Origin: Candidatus Hamiltonella defensa 5AT (Acyrthosiphon pisum)
Lineage (GTDB): Bacteria > Pseudomonadota > Gammaproteobacteria > Enterobacterales > Enterobacteriaceae
Direction: 5' to 3'
NCBI RefSeq assembly: GCF_000021705.1
Contig: NC_012751.1
Coordinates: 1,287,906-1,351,905, forward strand
Length of the DNA stretch: 64,000 nucleotides
The notes under the pieces were generated by a model. It saw only the letters and a program-made list of their open reading frames with translations. It had not been told where the DNA came from and made no database searches. The number at the start of each line of letters is the position of its first letter. Position 1 is the stretch's first letter. Below, one piece after another: positions 45,115 to 53,875 of the stretch. Made by a program: the position numbers and the translations under genes.

Positions 45115-45642
45115 TTAAAAAGTTAACAACAATTGAGCTTCTTCAATTAAACCCTTAACCTTCTTCGTATGTGCTGCCTTAATATTTTTCCATTCACTCA
45201 ATCCGGTACCGAATAAGCTAGCAATCGCCTTATCAGTTTTTAATTCAGCACATGCTGTATTAAGTTCCTGCATGATGCTGCGTTTACGAGGATTGACAAC
45301 TTGCCCTTTAGTCCAATATTCATAGAGTACGTCATCACACTCCTCTTGGTACTGAACGACTTTGTCACGGATTTCATGCTTGACCTTGTTGGGGTTAATT
45401 GTTTGAAGCCAACCAGCAAGTTTCCGAAGCGGAAGGCAAAGCATCTTTCGTGTTCTACCGTCTTCTGCAACCATTGTGATTTCCGCAATGGTTGTATTAA
45501 ATCGTTGTTTTAACTTTGTAAATTGAGATGCCCAATCCATCTCCATGCCCTCAACAATAGGTTTCATCGGGGCATACGGTTCTCCGTTGTGGTTAACGAT
45601 ATACAGTGCGTTGCCATGAAAAGGAACAGTGATTGTTTGCAT
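45115..45642 (-). CDS. P22AR-type phage antirepressor
   Basis: 175 residues. The N-terminal P22AR domain reads MQTITVPFHGNALYIVNHNG, PYAPMKPIVEGMEMDW and MLCLPLRKLAGWLQTINPNKV, followed by DKVVQYQEECDDVLYEYW. It inactivates phage repressors. The C-terminal ANT-type domain is shorter than usual. The structured leader 45658-45741 lies 16 bp upstream. Intact. Confidence 0.88.
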   Translation of the reverse strand: MQTITVPFHGNALYIVNHNGEPYAPMKPIVEGMEMDWASQFTKLKQRFNTTIAEITMVAEDGRTRKMLCLPLRKLAGWLQTINPNKVKHEIRDKVVQYQEECDDVLYEYWTKGQVVNPRKRSIMQELNTACAELKTDKAIASLFGTGLSEWKNIKAAHTKKVKGLIEEAQLLLTF

Positions 45643-45657
45643 AGTGCTTATCCTTAC

Positions 45658-45741
45658 TTAGGTAATGAACCTTTGGCGCATAGGAAGTCAGCCCGTCGAA
45701 GGCAGCACTAGCCAGCTGCTTCCTCAAAGGCTCATTCCTAA
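45658..45741 (-). ncRNA. Structured leader before the P22AR gene (C4-like candidate)
   Basis: Imperfect 17-bp inverted arms (TTAGG-t-AATGA-a-CCTTTG, 45658-45675; complement 45725-45741) enclose about 49 nt. The 5' strand on the RNA begins GAATGAGCCTTTGAGG, similar to ATAGAGCCTTGAGGG of the other leader; both contain GGGCTG(G/A)CT further in. Same distance to the start codon. Confidence 0.5.
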
Positions 45742-45790
45742 ACAAGGTTCGACATGTGATTGGTGATTAGTGCATGCGTGGCACCGATGG

Positions 45791-45816
45791 AAAAAACCTT
45801 GAACGATAACCAAGGC
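45791..45816 (-). terminator. Rho-independent terminator after the endolysin
   Basis: On the minus strand, CCTTG, a 9-nt loop, CAAGG and TTTTTT directly follow the endolysin stop. It would separate the lysis transcript from the antirepressor genes. Confidence 0.65.
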
Positions 45817-46314
45817 TCATTGAGTTGGATTGATTAGTGCATTTGGATTTAAACAAAGCTCCCGTTCTACCTCCCTGCGGTTAATCAGCCCGTTTGATAC
45901 CTTTCCTTCATCGTATTTCCATCGGCGCATCTGGTCACAAGCGCCTTGAATATCTCCGGCGTTCAACTTTTTAAGCAGCGTTGAATTGGCAAATGCCCCA
46001 CTGCCGATATTGTAAACAAATGAAGTCAAGGCGGCTTTCTGCAAATCGGTAAGCTGAACAGTGACATAACGTTCAACGGCAGAGCGTGCTACCTGAAAAT
46101 CCTGCGTCATCAACGCGGTGCATTCCTCTTCGCTATAAATTTCCCCTGGCGTAACGTCCTTGCCGGTATGACCGTGACAGACAGTGAGTACGCCGCCGCC
46201 ATCACGATAGGGCTTATCGCGTTTACCTTCGTGCCACTGCACCAAGACGGCAGCAAGTGCTAATACGCCGCCTGCCGTTGCAACCACAAGGCGTTTTTTA
46301 AGTTGGTTATTCAT
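45817..46314 (-). CDS. SAR endolysin (phage 21 R / GH24 lysozyme)
   Basis: 165 residues. Signal-arrest-release muramidase. N-terminal releasable anchor LVVATAGGVLALAAVLVQ, catalytic Glu in WHEGKRDKPYRD with Asp ten residues later, and CHGHTGKD. C-terminal LINRREVERELC matches phage 21 R. It overlaps the holin by 8 bp. Intact. Confidence 0.93.
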   Translation of the reverse strand: MNNQLKKRLVVATAGGVLALAAVLVQWHEGKRDKPYRDGGGVLTVCHGHTGKDVTPGEIYSEEECTALMTQDFQVARSAVERYVTVQLTDLQKAALTSFVYNIGSGAFANSTLLKKLNAGDIQGACDQMRRWKYDEGKVSNGLINRREVERELCLNPNALINPTQ

Positions 46315-46498
46315 TGAGATTTCTCGTTCGATAACGATATTCCTTGTGTCGGTAATACCAGTTCAGCCCAACGGTCAGCACTGAACAGATAATACCCGTC
46401 ACCAGCGCCCATTCACTAAGCGATAGCGCACCGCATAGAAACGTCGTCGCGCTGGCACCATAGGCAGTGCCCGTTGTGTATTTTTCAATGTTATTCAT
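46307..46498 (-). CDS. Pinholin (phage 21 S-like)
   Basis: 63 residues with two membrane segments: MNNIEKYTTGTAYGASATTF... (the S21 TGIAYGTSA motif) and WALVTGIICSVLTVGLNWYY, then a basic tail YRHKEYRYR. Pinholins depolarise the membrane to release SAR endolysin, so pairing with the downstream gene is coherent. Intact. Confidence 0.88.
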   Translation of the reverse strand: MNNIEKYTTGTAYGASATTFLCGALSLSEWALVTGIICSVLTVGLNWYYRHKEYRYRTRNLNE

Positions 46499-46627
46499 GA
46501 TTTTTTTGCTTGTAGGTGTAGGTGTTTAAGAGGAGCGGGAAGTGTTTTTAATACCCAGGGCGTTCAGAACATCGCTTAATGGCATTAATGCAGATATTCT
46601 GCTTTTCTATCGAAGAAGTTGCAGATA

Positions 46628-47529
46628 TAGCTAAACGACATAAGAATAGTTACATAATATGTTCTGAAAACAAGGTATTGATGTCGCATTGAAGTTCTCT
46701 TCTTTTTCTTTTAGCTTGAGCCCATGTGTGCTCAATAGGGTTGAACTCGGGCGAATAAGGAGGCAAATATTCAATAGAATGACCGGCGTTGAGAATGGCG
46801 TGTTGAATATCTTTTCGCTTGTGGAAAGAAGCGTTATCCATCATCATCACGCACGGATGAGGAAGAGCGGGTAGGAGCAGCTGAGTGACCCAGGCATAAA
46901 AAACATCGCTGTTAATGGAGCAGTTAAAGAGGCCCACCGCGATGAGAGTGACCCCTAATAAGGCACCAATGACGTTAGTGCGGCCCTTAGCCTGCCAATC
47001 GTGAGTCCCAAAACAGCGTTGACCTCGTGTAGCGTATCCGTAGAGGCGGGGCATATCGTGAGCAAAGCCGCTCTCATCGAGATAAACCAGAGATTTACCC
47101 TGCTTTTGATACCCCGCGATTTTTTCCTGGAACCCCTGTCGTGCCTCTTCGTTTGCCTTGGGATGACGCAGAGTTTTTTTTATAGGTCAGACCCCATCTT
47201 TTCAATGCTTGCCAGATGGCTTTGGGGCACACCCCGAAACGGGCCGCCCGTTCCCGTTGATAGCTATCTGGATACTCTGCCACATCTTTGATAAACGCCT
47301 CTTTATCCATCTTGCCTCGACGCGGACCCGAGGGTTTCGGTTCTATTCGCTTGAGCCAACGCCTGAGAGTATCTGTACCTACGTGAAAACGCTTCGCCGT
47401 TGCTCTGATGCTCAGTCCTTCTTTCTCTCGAATACTCAGGACTTTTTGACGAAAATCCACTGAATAACTCATAGTGACCTCATGCTAATTAGTTCTTTAT
47501 ATTGTAACTAAAATTAAATCGCTTAGCTA
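46628..47529 (-). mobile_element. IS630-family element, copy 3
   Basis: 902 bp flanked by TA (46626-46627 and 47530-47531). Same orientation as copy 1. It joins the phage block to a nitrilase gene fragment. Confidence 0.92.
46650..47472 (-). CDS. IS630-family transposase, copy 3, in two frames
   Basis: Same as copies 1 and 2, including the poly-A frame junction and the complete D-D-E set (YLDESGF, MMDNASFH, NPIEHTW). No coding difference from copy 1 was noticed. Confidence 0.88.
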
Positions 47530-47531
47530 TA

Positions 47532-47739
47532 CGTCTGTTTCACCACCTCGTGCTTCACTCGGCGACCACAGTTTCGTGCCAAGTAAAGCTGGGGTATAAC
47601 CCGTGGTAGCCATTTCTGGAAAACAAATAAAATCCGCCTTGTTATCGGCGGCTTTTTGACATAATGATTTAATATGAAAAAGATTCTTTTCTTTATCACC
47701 CAAAATGGCACTAATTTGGGACAATGCTATCTTTAGCAT
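47532..47739 (-). pseudogene. Carbon-nitrogen hydrolase N-terminal fragment
   Basis: First 69 residues of a nitrilase-superfamily amidase: MLKIALSQISAILGDKEKNL and FICFPEMATTGYTP with the catalytic Glu. The gene is cut by IS630 copy 3, so Lys and Cys of the triad are lost. It is divergent from the NCS1 permease, and such pairs often handle one nitrogen compound (inference). Confidence 0.85.
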
Positions 47740-47786
47740 TAAGATAACCTCTTCACTTATTTATATTGTACAAAAGGATATACAAC

Positions 47787-49058
47787 ATGAACGACAAAAA
47801 CCATACCTTTAGTCGAGTACCCCAAACAGAAAGAGTTAGCTTACTGACAACAACTCTAGTTAGAACAGGGATGACTACTGCTTTAGCGCAATTTATGTTG
47901 GGTGCAACCCTTGGAAATTCAATGACATTTACCCAAGCCATGTTAGCGACTTTTTTGGGAAGTCTGCTGTTACAAATAGTGAGCTTTGGAGTTGGCTTCG
48001 CAGGTACAAAAGAAGGATTGTCGACCTCACTTTTAGCAAGATGGTGCGGATTTGGCCGTTACGGTTCAGCGCTAGTTGGAATGGCAATTGTTATTAGTTG
48101 TCTGGGTTGGTTTGGTGTACAAAATTCTATTTTGGCTGAAGGAATTGTCTATGGATTAAACGAAAAAATCAGTTTTGAAATTGCCGCATTAATATCAGGA
48201 TGTTTGCTTACCCTACTCGTTGTCATAGGATTTATCGGTTTGAGTTGGACTGCAAAATTAACATTACCTATTTTTTCCCTTGTGATGGCATGGATATTTT
48301 TTGATACGTTAAGGGGTAATAATATGGCCGATCTCATTCTATCTTTGCCTCAAGGTCAATCTATGACGATTGGCGCAGGAGCCACAATGGTAGCAGGGGG
48401 AGCAATAGTCGGTGCATTAATTACACCTGACATTACAAGATATTGCAAAAATGGGCGTCATGTTTTTTGGATGATAACAATTTCTTATATTATCGGTGAG
48501 TTTATTGTCAATGGCATTGCCATACTGGTTGCGCATGCATTGAACACTGCTGATGTTGTGACGATAATGACCCAAAGTGCAGGATGGTTAGGGCTAATAT
48601 CTGTCATTCTTTCTGCCGTAAAAGTAAATGATACCGCCCTTTATTCTTCATCGCTTGCAGTAATAAATATTATCGAAACAATTTTCAACAATAAATATTC
48701 TTATAAAGTTATTACGCTTTTATTAGGTATAATAGGTACATTACTTTCTGCCATTGGAATAATGAAACAATTTGTTAGTTTTCTTATTTTGCTTGGTATC
48801 GTTTTTCCACCTATTGCAGGTATCATGATGGTAGATTACTATATTTTAAAAACAAATAGAGCCTCACTTGAAGTAAGTAGAAAAACAGGAAAGCTACCAG
48901 AATCAACAATTCCAATTAGTTGGTCGAGTATTTTTTCTTGGTTACTAGGTAGTGGTATTGGTTTTACAATTGATTGGGGAATTCCTTCGTTAAATTCTTT
49001 ATTAGTGGCTAGTGCAGTTTACTGGATAACTAAGATTAGTTTTAAAAAAGTAAGATAA
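47787..49058 (+). CDS. NCS1-family permease (cytosine/purine type)
   Basis: 423 residues with about 12 hydrophobic segments. Nucleobase:cation symporter-1 pattern: RTGMTTALAQFMLGATLGNSMTF, GFAGTKEGLSTSLLARWCGFGRYGSAL (split), the LGWFGVQNSILAEG segment, GALITPDITRYCKNG and PPIAGIMMVDYYILK. CodB-like. ATG at 47787 has AAAAGGA; an upstream in-frame start is rejected. The adjacent broken hydrolase may have processed its substrate. Intact. Confidence 0.9.
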   Translation: MNDKNHTFSRVPQTERVSLLTTTLVRTGMTTALAQFMLGATLGNSMTFTQAMLATFLGSLLLQIVSFGVGFAGTKEGLSTSLLARWCGFGRYGSALVGMAIVISCLGWFGVQNSILAEGIVYGLNEKISFEIAALISGCLLTLLVVIGFIGLSWTAKLTLPIFSLVMAWIFFDTLRGNNMADLILSLPQGQSMTIGAGATMVAGGAIVGALITPDITRYCKNGRHVFWMITISYIIGEFIVNGIAILVAHALNTADVVTIMTQSAGWLGLISVILSAVKVNDTALYSSSLAVINIIETIFNNKYSYKVITLLLGIIGTLLSAIGIMKQFVSFLILLGIVFPPIAGIMMVDYYILKTNRASLEVSRKTGKLPESTIPISWSSIFSWLLGSGIGFTIDWGIPSLNSLLVASAVYWITKISFKKVR

Positions 49059-49063
49059 AAAAT

Positions 49064-49081
49064 AACTCCTATGAGCGAGTT
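49064..49081 (+). terminator. Weak stem-loop after the permease
   Basis: AACTC, 8-nt loop, GAGTT, with T-rich sequence on both sides; may work in either direction. The stem is only 5 bp. Confidence 0.35.
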
Positions 49082-49201
49082 TAATCTTTATTAAAAAATA
49101 ATTTAACCAATCTTTCTACAGATGTTTAAAGCCTATCATGTTTTATAATCAATCCAATTAAATTTGGAGCTACCTTTATTTAATAAAAATCCAGACTCTA
49201 T

Positions 49202-50306
49202 TTATTGAAAATACCAAAACCCTTGATTAATCAGCAAAGTTAACTGTGCCAAAAAATCATCATCTTTGATGAATTTTATGAGCAGGAGACCATCAATCGT
49301 CCTGTTTCGTGCCAGAATATTCCACGCGGCGGCATAATCTGAGTCAATCGATTCGCCGTTGACAAAATAGCGGTTGCCGATGTGTAACATACGTAGCCCC
49401 ATTAACCGGTGCAATGGATTTCCCTGTTGCAATAGGGTCTGAACTTGTGAAACGGAGTACACCTGGGTCTCCGGTGCCTTCGGTAACTCATAGGCGGTTT
49501 GAGACATATTTTGAACAAACCAGGTGTCCAGATGGTCTCTTTTCTGGAGTAAGAATTGACTCATCATGTCTTGGAGGGCCGTGATGTCTTGAGGCAGAAT
49601 TTCGGTGGGATCTTCCCGAAGAAGTAAATCGGGCGAGGGGGCATACTCGATGCCTCGATGATGCTCATCTGAAAGCGACTCAGTCCAATTCCTTATCATG
49701 CGAAGACAGTTGTCTGTCCAGAAATTCAGGCAGCAACCCATGACCACTTCGGACGAAATGCCTTCATGGGGAAATTCCTTTAGGGTATACAACACATCCC
49801 CGGAAATCAACTCTTCATTAATGATGGGCTCAAAAAAGTCGTTCTTATTATAGTGCTCAAGCGATAACAATTGATGCCATACACGCCATCGGCTACGTCC
49901 CATTCATTGTATCACTAACAAATCAGACGGTTTAGTCTGAGGGCCAATCCCACCGCCGGGGACTGAAAAAAACACCGTCAGCTCTTCTTTGACCCAATCG
50001 GGGAAAACACGAAACAAAGACAGGAATTCTTCGGCGGGTTCTGTGCCAATGGTGAATCGCTTCCACCCGTAGTGACCAGTTTCGTTGGCCTAATGAGGCA
50101 TACCCATTAAAAGATTGATGCACTAATTGACATTTTCTGTGACGCCTTTGAATGAGTTGGTATTCGAGGTTTTTTTCTGTCAACAGTTTTTCCAGCGCTT
50201 CAGGCGGAACCGGATTCATAAAATCAGAAATCGATTTTTTTAATAATACAGGATGTTTTTGCCAGTGGTGGTGTAAAAAATCTTCCCAGTTGATGATGAG
50301 ATGCAT
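49202..50306 (-). pseudogene. roxA: RoxA (YcfD) ribosomal oxygenase, decayed
   Basis: JmjC-type 2-oxoglutarate oxygenase that hydroxylates ribosomal protein uL16. Start INWEDFLHHHWQKHPVLLKK and later NWSLRVEAIHHWHR match. A one-base loss near 50050 shifts the frame, after which LSLFRVFPDWVKEEL and FFSVPGGGIGP are readable in another frame. TGA at 49904-49906 replaces a Gly before GRSRWRV. The iron-binding HxD following GVGP in E. coli reads GPQTKPSD here, so catalysis was lost too. The C-terminal part (49903-49202) remains open to LTLLINQGFWYF. Confidence 0.88.
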
Positions 50307-50519
50307 GTACTACAATCTCCCTGTTGATAATAAAAATGAATAAAACACTCCTACCATCAAAGTTTTTTTGACGACATCGTATTTCATTTAAAATGATGAT
50401 ATCAAATAAAACATTGATTGGTATTTCTTATTATATTGATATTTTTATTATTTTTACGACAGAAAAAGAGGAGGGAGAGTCTGTTGCAGTCAATTCAACA
50501 AGACGGAGAACCGCCGTTG

Positions 50520-50800
50520 TCACAGACTCATATCCAGTAGCTGACTGGTCGGACTCAAGAATTTTTGTGGAATATAGTGATCGTAACCTTTATGACGGCA
50601 GTACTCACTGAACTGAGATAAAGAGTGAGCCCCTGCTTTACGATAAATGACCTGTAATTTATTTTCACTGTACGGTGTGACAACCCCAGATGAAGGGCAA
50701 TGAGCTTGCTACTCATATTTTGTAATACACAGAAGATGACCTCGAGTTCCTTTTCGGTAAATACGTTTTCTGGCGGATTTGGATTAAACGTTAAGAACAT
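50520..50800 (-). pseudogene. LuxR-type HTH regulator with one-base deletion
   Basis: About 93 residues. Frame 1 reads FTEKELEVIFCVLQNMSSKL and LGLSHRTVKINYRSFIVKQG, a GerE/LuxR-like HTH. After the CAGGGG run (about 50631) the frame must shift by one base to continue AHSLSQFSEYCRHKGYDHY..PTSQLLDMSL, ending at 50520. Either a pseudogene or a free-standing DNA-binding domain. Upstream sensory domain absent. Confidence 0.65.
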
Positions 50801-50901
50801 ACCTTAAGATACCTGAATAAGAATTTTTGGTATTTGAACGTATTAAATATTGCTGCAATAATTAATATATAGTAAAAAATAAATAATCGGAGAAAGACAG
50901 T

Positions 50902-51236
50902 ATGTCTACTGTTGTTAATACAGTTTTTAGTCAAAACCGGATTTTTACTCATATAAGTGATAAACAACTAAACCGAATATTAAAATCGAATTCGTTGGAA
51001 AAAACTGAATTTATGAGCCTTATAGATAAATTATTTGATCGCTTCTTTCGTAACCCTCAAAACGCGAAACAATTTTAAAATTGTATGAGCAAATATCATG
51101 GCCAGATTTTCAAACATTCAAATACCCGACGGATTGTAAAGTGGCGTTGCGATTTGATAATCTTCACCAATTAACCAACGAAGAATACCAAAACGAATTT
51201 AAGACTCGGATAAAAATCAATGACAGCAGGAACTAG
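50902..51236 (+). pseudogene. Decayed relative of the adjacent effector-like gene
   Basis: A clear GGAG precedes the ATG. The first frame reads MSTVVNTVFSQNRIFTH..., then SLIDKLFDRFFRNPQ, similar in position and shape to WEKIKDWF-type effector motifs. After a frameshift near 51055-51075, KLYEQISWPDFQTFKYPTD and LTNEEYQNEF continue to a TAG at 51234. Similarity to the effector N-terminus is by pattern only. Another open piece follows to about 51340. Confidence 0.45.
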
Positions 51237-51482
51237 TGCGAATATTCATTTTCATTCACAATCGGTAGAGATGTCATTTTTCGGTTGTGTCGCATTAATG
51301 GGAAAATATAAACCGAAAGGGATGTGGCTTATTTTTTAGGCAGTCAGAAAATAAAATTTTTCTGCAGGGGATAATTTTGGTTCTATCGCATTAAGGATTT
51401 TTAAATTGCTATAACCACATTATATTGTGGTTTTATCTCTAAGATAACACCGCATAATGTGATTGGTTAAGCTGAATTTTTC

Positions 51483-52943
51483 TTAATATGACAAAACCGT
51501 TTTATCTACACCCCCCGACGGATAATGGCTTAAGTCTATTCCGACCTGTAATAATGCCTGAATTTCTGAGTTTATCAGTTCACTCAATTGCTTGATGTTT
51601 TCGGGATTGCCAACCACGAATTCTTCTTTTCCTAAATCATTTCTTAATGTAACAACCACGTCCTCCATGAGAAAGCTGTACTTATAGATTGTAGAAATCA
51701 ATATTCGGTCTTCTTCGTTTTGACCTACTTCTTCTGCTGCCAGCTCAACGACACCTCGTAAACGTTGCCCAAATTGCCCCTCCATATTTTCAAGCATTTT
51801 TTCTTTATCACCAGCTGATAGAAAACTCCAAAGCTGGCTTAATACGCCACGAGCACAATCTCGGTAGGCTCCTTGATCAAGCTGCTGTTTCGGATCATTT
51901 TTATGGATTGATGACCATACAATATCAACTTCGTCTTTAATAAGACGAAGGTGTTCAAGGAATAAACCGGCATCTGGAGTATCACTCATCAGGCCCGTTA
52001 TTTTGAAATTTAAAGCCAGTTCTCTGATAACTTTTAAATTACTCATCATGTCCTTATCAGAAGGGTATTTCTTAACATGTTCATAAGCTAATGGATATTT
52101 TTTATTATTTTCTAATATATAATTATCTATTTCTTCGAGTAATTTAGGAGCAGCATTAATTTTAAAATTATTAATCGTATCATGAAACTGTTTTGCATGG
52201 ATTTTCTGTGTGCGGGTTCTTATTTCGTTAATTGATTGAGAAAACTGATAGACCCACTCATCTGCCGTTCCTATTACGCTTGTCATATTAAGCCCATTAA
52301 TTGAATCTAACGAAGAACGTTGTTGGGCATAATAATCGAAACACTTCATTTGAAATGAAGTCCATTCTTGTGCCAAACCCTGATAAATCGCCATTTTTTG
52401 TTTGACTGACTCATCCAATAAATGCAGACCGACTCTCCGTTGATTTGCTGAAGAAATACCTTCTAATTTATTTTGCTCGCGATCATATTTTACTTTACCT
52501 ATAACAGTATTTTTTTCTAAAATCTCACTATCATTGGTGAGTTCTCTTTTTTTGATAGCAGAAATATCATCTTCAGTGTTTCCATAGACTACTTTAAATT
52601 CATCTATCACATCTTCAATTGAAAAAGAAAAAGTATAAGTTCCGTCTTCGTTATCGGCAATATCAGCCCAAAATTTATCTTGATGACCAGGGCAAGCCAT
52701 TTTTTTGAGCTGGTAAAAAGCAGACACTTTTTTGAATGCCGATTCAGTATCAGATTTATCATTGTGGTGTGTTAAATCATACAGTTTACCCAGCGCTTCA
52801 ATTGTGTTAGTTCCGCAAAACCAATCTTTAATTTTTTCCCATATCTCAATACGAGTCGCCTCTTCTTTTGAAGAGCTTTTAATCGCGTTCTGAATGTATT
52901 TGTTTCTAATCGCTCTATGAGGTGAAAGGTAAAGATTAGACAT
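51483..52943 (-). CDS. Candidate type III effector with Salmonella SPI-2-like N-terminus
   Basis: 486 residues. IEIWEKIKDWFCGTN at 32-46 matches the WEK(I/M)xxFF translocation motif at the same position in SifA, SseJ and SspH2. It is followed, as in SifA/SseJ, by EALGKLYDL.H and then FYQLKKMACPGHQDKFWADI. From about 130 onwards no family is recognised; it is mostly helical (SLDSINGLNMTSVIGTADEW, LEHLRLIKDEVDIVWSSI). No signal peptide. AAGGGAG precedes the ATG at 52943. The C-terminal region probably carries the activity. Intact. A T3SS itself is not in this window. Confidence 0.75.
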   Translation of the reverse strand: MSNLYLSPHRAIRNKYIQNAIKSSSKEEATRIEIWEKIKDWFCGTNTIEALGKLYDLTHHNDKSDTESAFKKVSAFYQLKKMACPGHQDKFWADIADNEDGTYTFSFSIEDVIDEFKVVYGNTEDDISAIKKRELTNDSEILEKNTVIGKVKYDREQNKLEGISSANQRRVGLHLLDESVKQKMAIYQGLAQEWTSFQMKCFDYYAQQRSSLDSINGLNMTSVIGTADEWVYQFSQSINEIRTRTQKIHAKQFHDTINNFKINAAPKLLEEIDNYILENNKKYPLAYEHVKKYPSDKDMMSNLKVIRELALNFKITGLMSDTPDAGLFLEHLRLIKDEVDIVWSSIHKNDPKQQLDQGAYRDCARGVLSQLWSFLSAGDKEKMLENMEGQFGQRLRGVVELAAEEVGQNEEDRILISTIYKYSFLMEDVVVTLRNDLGKEEFVVGNPENIKQLSELINSEIQALLQVGIDLSHYPSGGVDKTVLSY

Positions 52944-53466
52944 AATATTACTCCCTTCTTTTTTATTTAAAGCTGTTTTACCCAAAATCTGACTATTACC
53001 ATAATTATTTACATCCTCCTTGACTTAAAAGGATTAGGTATCTATCACATCCTTCAAACCCGAAATCACGTTATTCAAAAGTTGTGTTAGTTCTATCACT
53101 CCGTATTATGACAACAACCCAAAAGAGTTCGACATAATCGAAAAAAAAGAAGATGGCTGGAGTCATTTCTCTTTTTTAATTAAAAATCATTTTAAATTCT
53201 AAATCCATGTAAAAACTACTATAAATAAGCAAAAACTTTTAAGTTTTTTAAATGAAATGAAATTTTTAATAAGAAAAGTTAAGGAAGTCAAGGGCTACGC
53301 ATGAAAAATTGAGTGTTTAAAAATCAAAGTGTTTTGGGGATATCAGGCAGGGCTGTGAACTTCATTTGGCCATGCCTTACAAGAGTTAATTTGATAAATG
53401 ACTGTCATCTTACTAGAAATGATCAATGACAGTCATGATAGAAGTGGTTTGTCAGTATTTTTGCCA
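52944..53466. other. Intergenic, no gene recognised
   Basis: AT-rich stretch with dense stops between the effector start and the fbp remnant. It should contain the effector promoter; no clear -35/-10 stands out. A short piece at 53110-53200 (NNPKEFDIIEKKEDGWSHF on the plus strand) may be a protein remnant. Confidence 0.4.
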
Positions 53467-53868
53467 AGAGATATTAGTAAGGCGGGCCTACTCGATATTC
53501 TTTGTAGTCACGGGGCGAATAATATTTAGGGCGAAGTACAAATGAAGCTTGATTTATATGCTAACAATATTTTAAAAGCCGAATTGAAAGCCCGTGGTCA
53601 AGTCGCAGGGTTTGCGTCTGAAGAAGAGAATATCGTTATTTTTGAAGGTGAACGAGCTGAAAAAGCCAGATATGTTGTACTGATGGATCCTTTAGATGGC
53701 TCGTCCAATATTGATGTCAATGTTTCTGTGGGCAGTATTTTTTCAATTTATCGCCGTATAACTCCCATAGGTCAGTCTCAGAAAAAGATTTTTTACAACG
53801 ATTCCCAATCGGATATGAGATTTCTTCTGAAACTAAACTACTCACTGCTTGAGCGGCGAGGAGTTTAG
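53467..53868 (+). pseudogene. fbp: Fructose-1,6-bisphosphatase fragment
   Basis: Class I FBPase residues about 40-130 are readable: RDISKAGLLDIL, an in-frame TAG at 53527-53529, then GEVQMKLDLYANN, GFASEEEN, VVLMDPLDGSSNIDVNVSVG and IFSIYRRITPIG. Catalytic DPLDGSS is present but both ends of the gene are missing. After 53776 an unrelated short sequence runs to a stop. Loss of this gluconeogenic step is common in host-restricted bacteria with other sources; another copy elsewhere cannot be excluded. Confidence 0.9.
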
Positions 53869-53875
53869 TTGATGG

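Noticed and set aside
50393..50611. Plus-strand frame of 72 codons
   Set aside because: Overlaps the frame-corrected LuxR-type pseudogene on the other strand, which continues convincingly to 50520.
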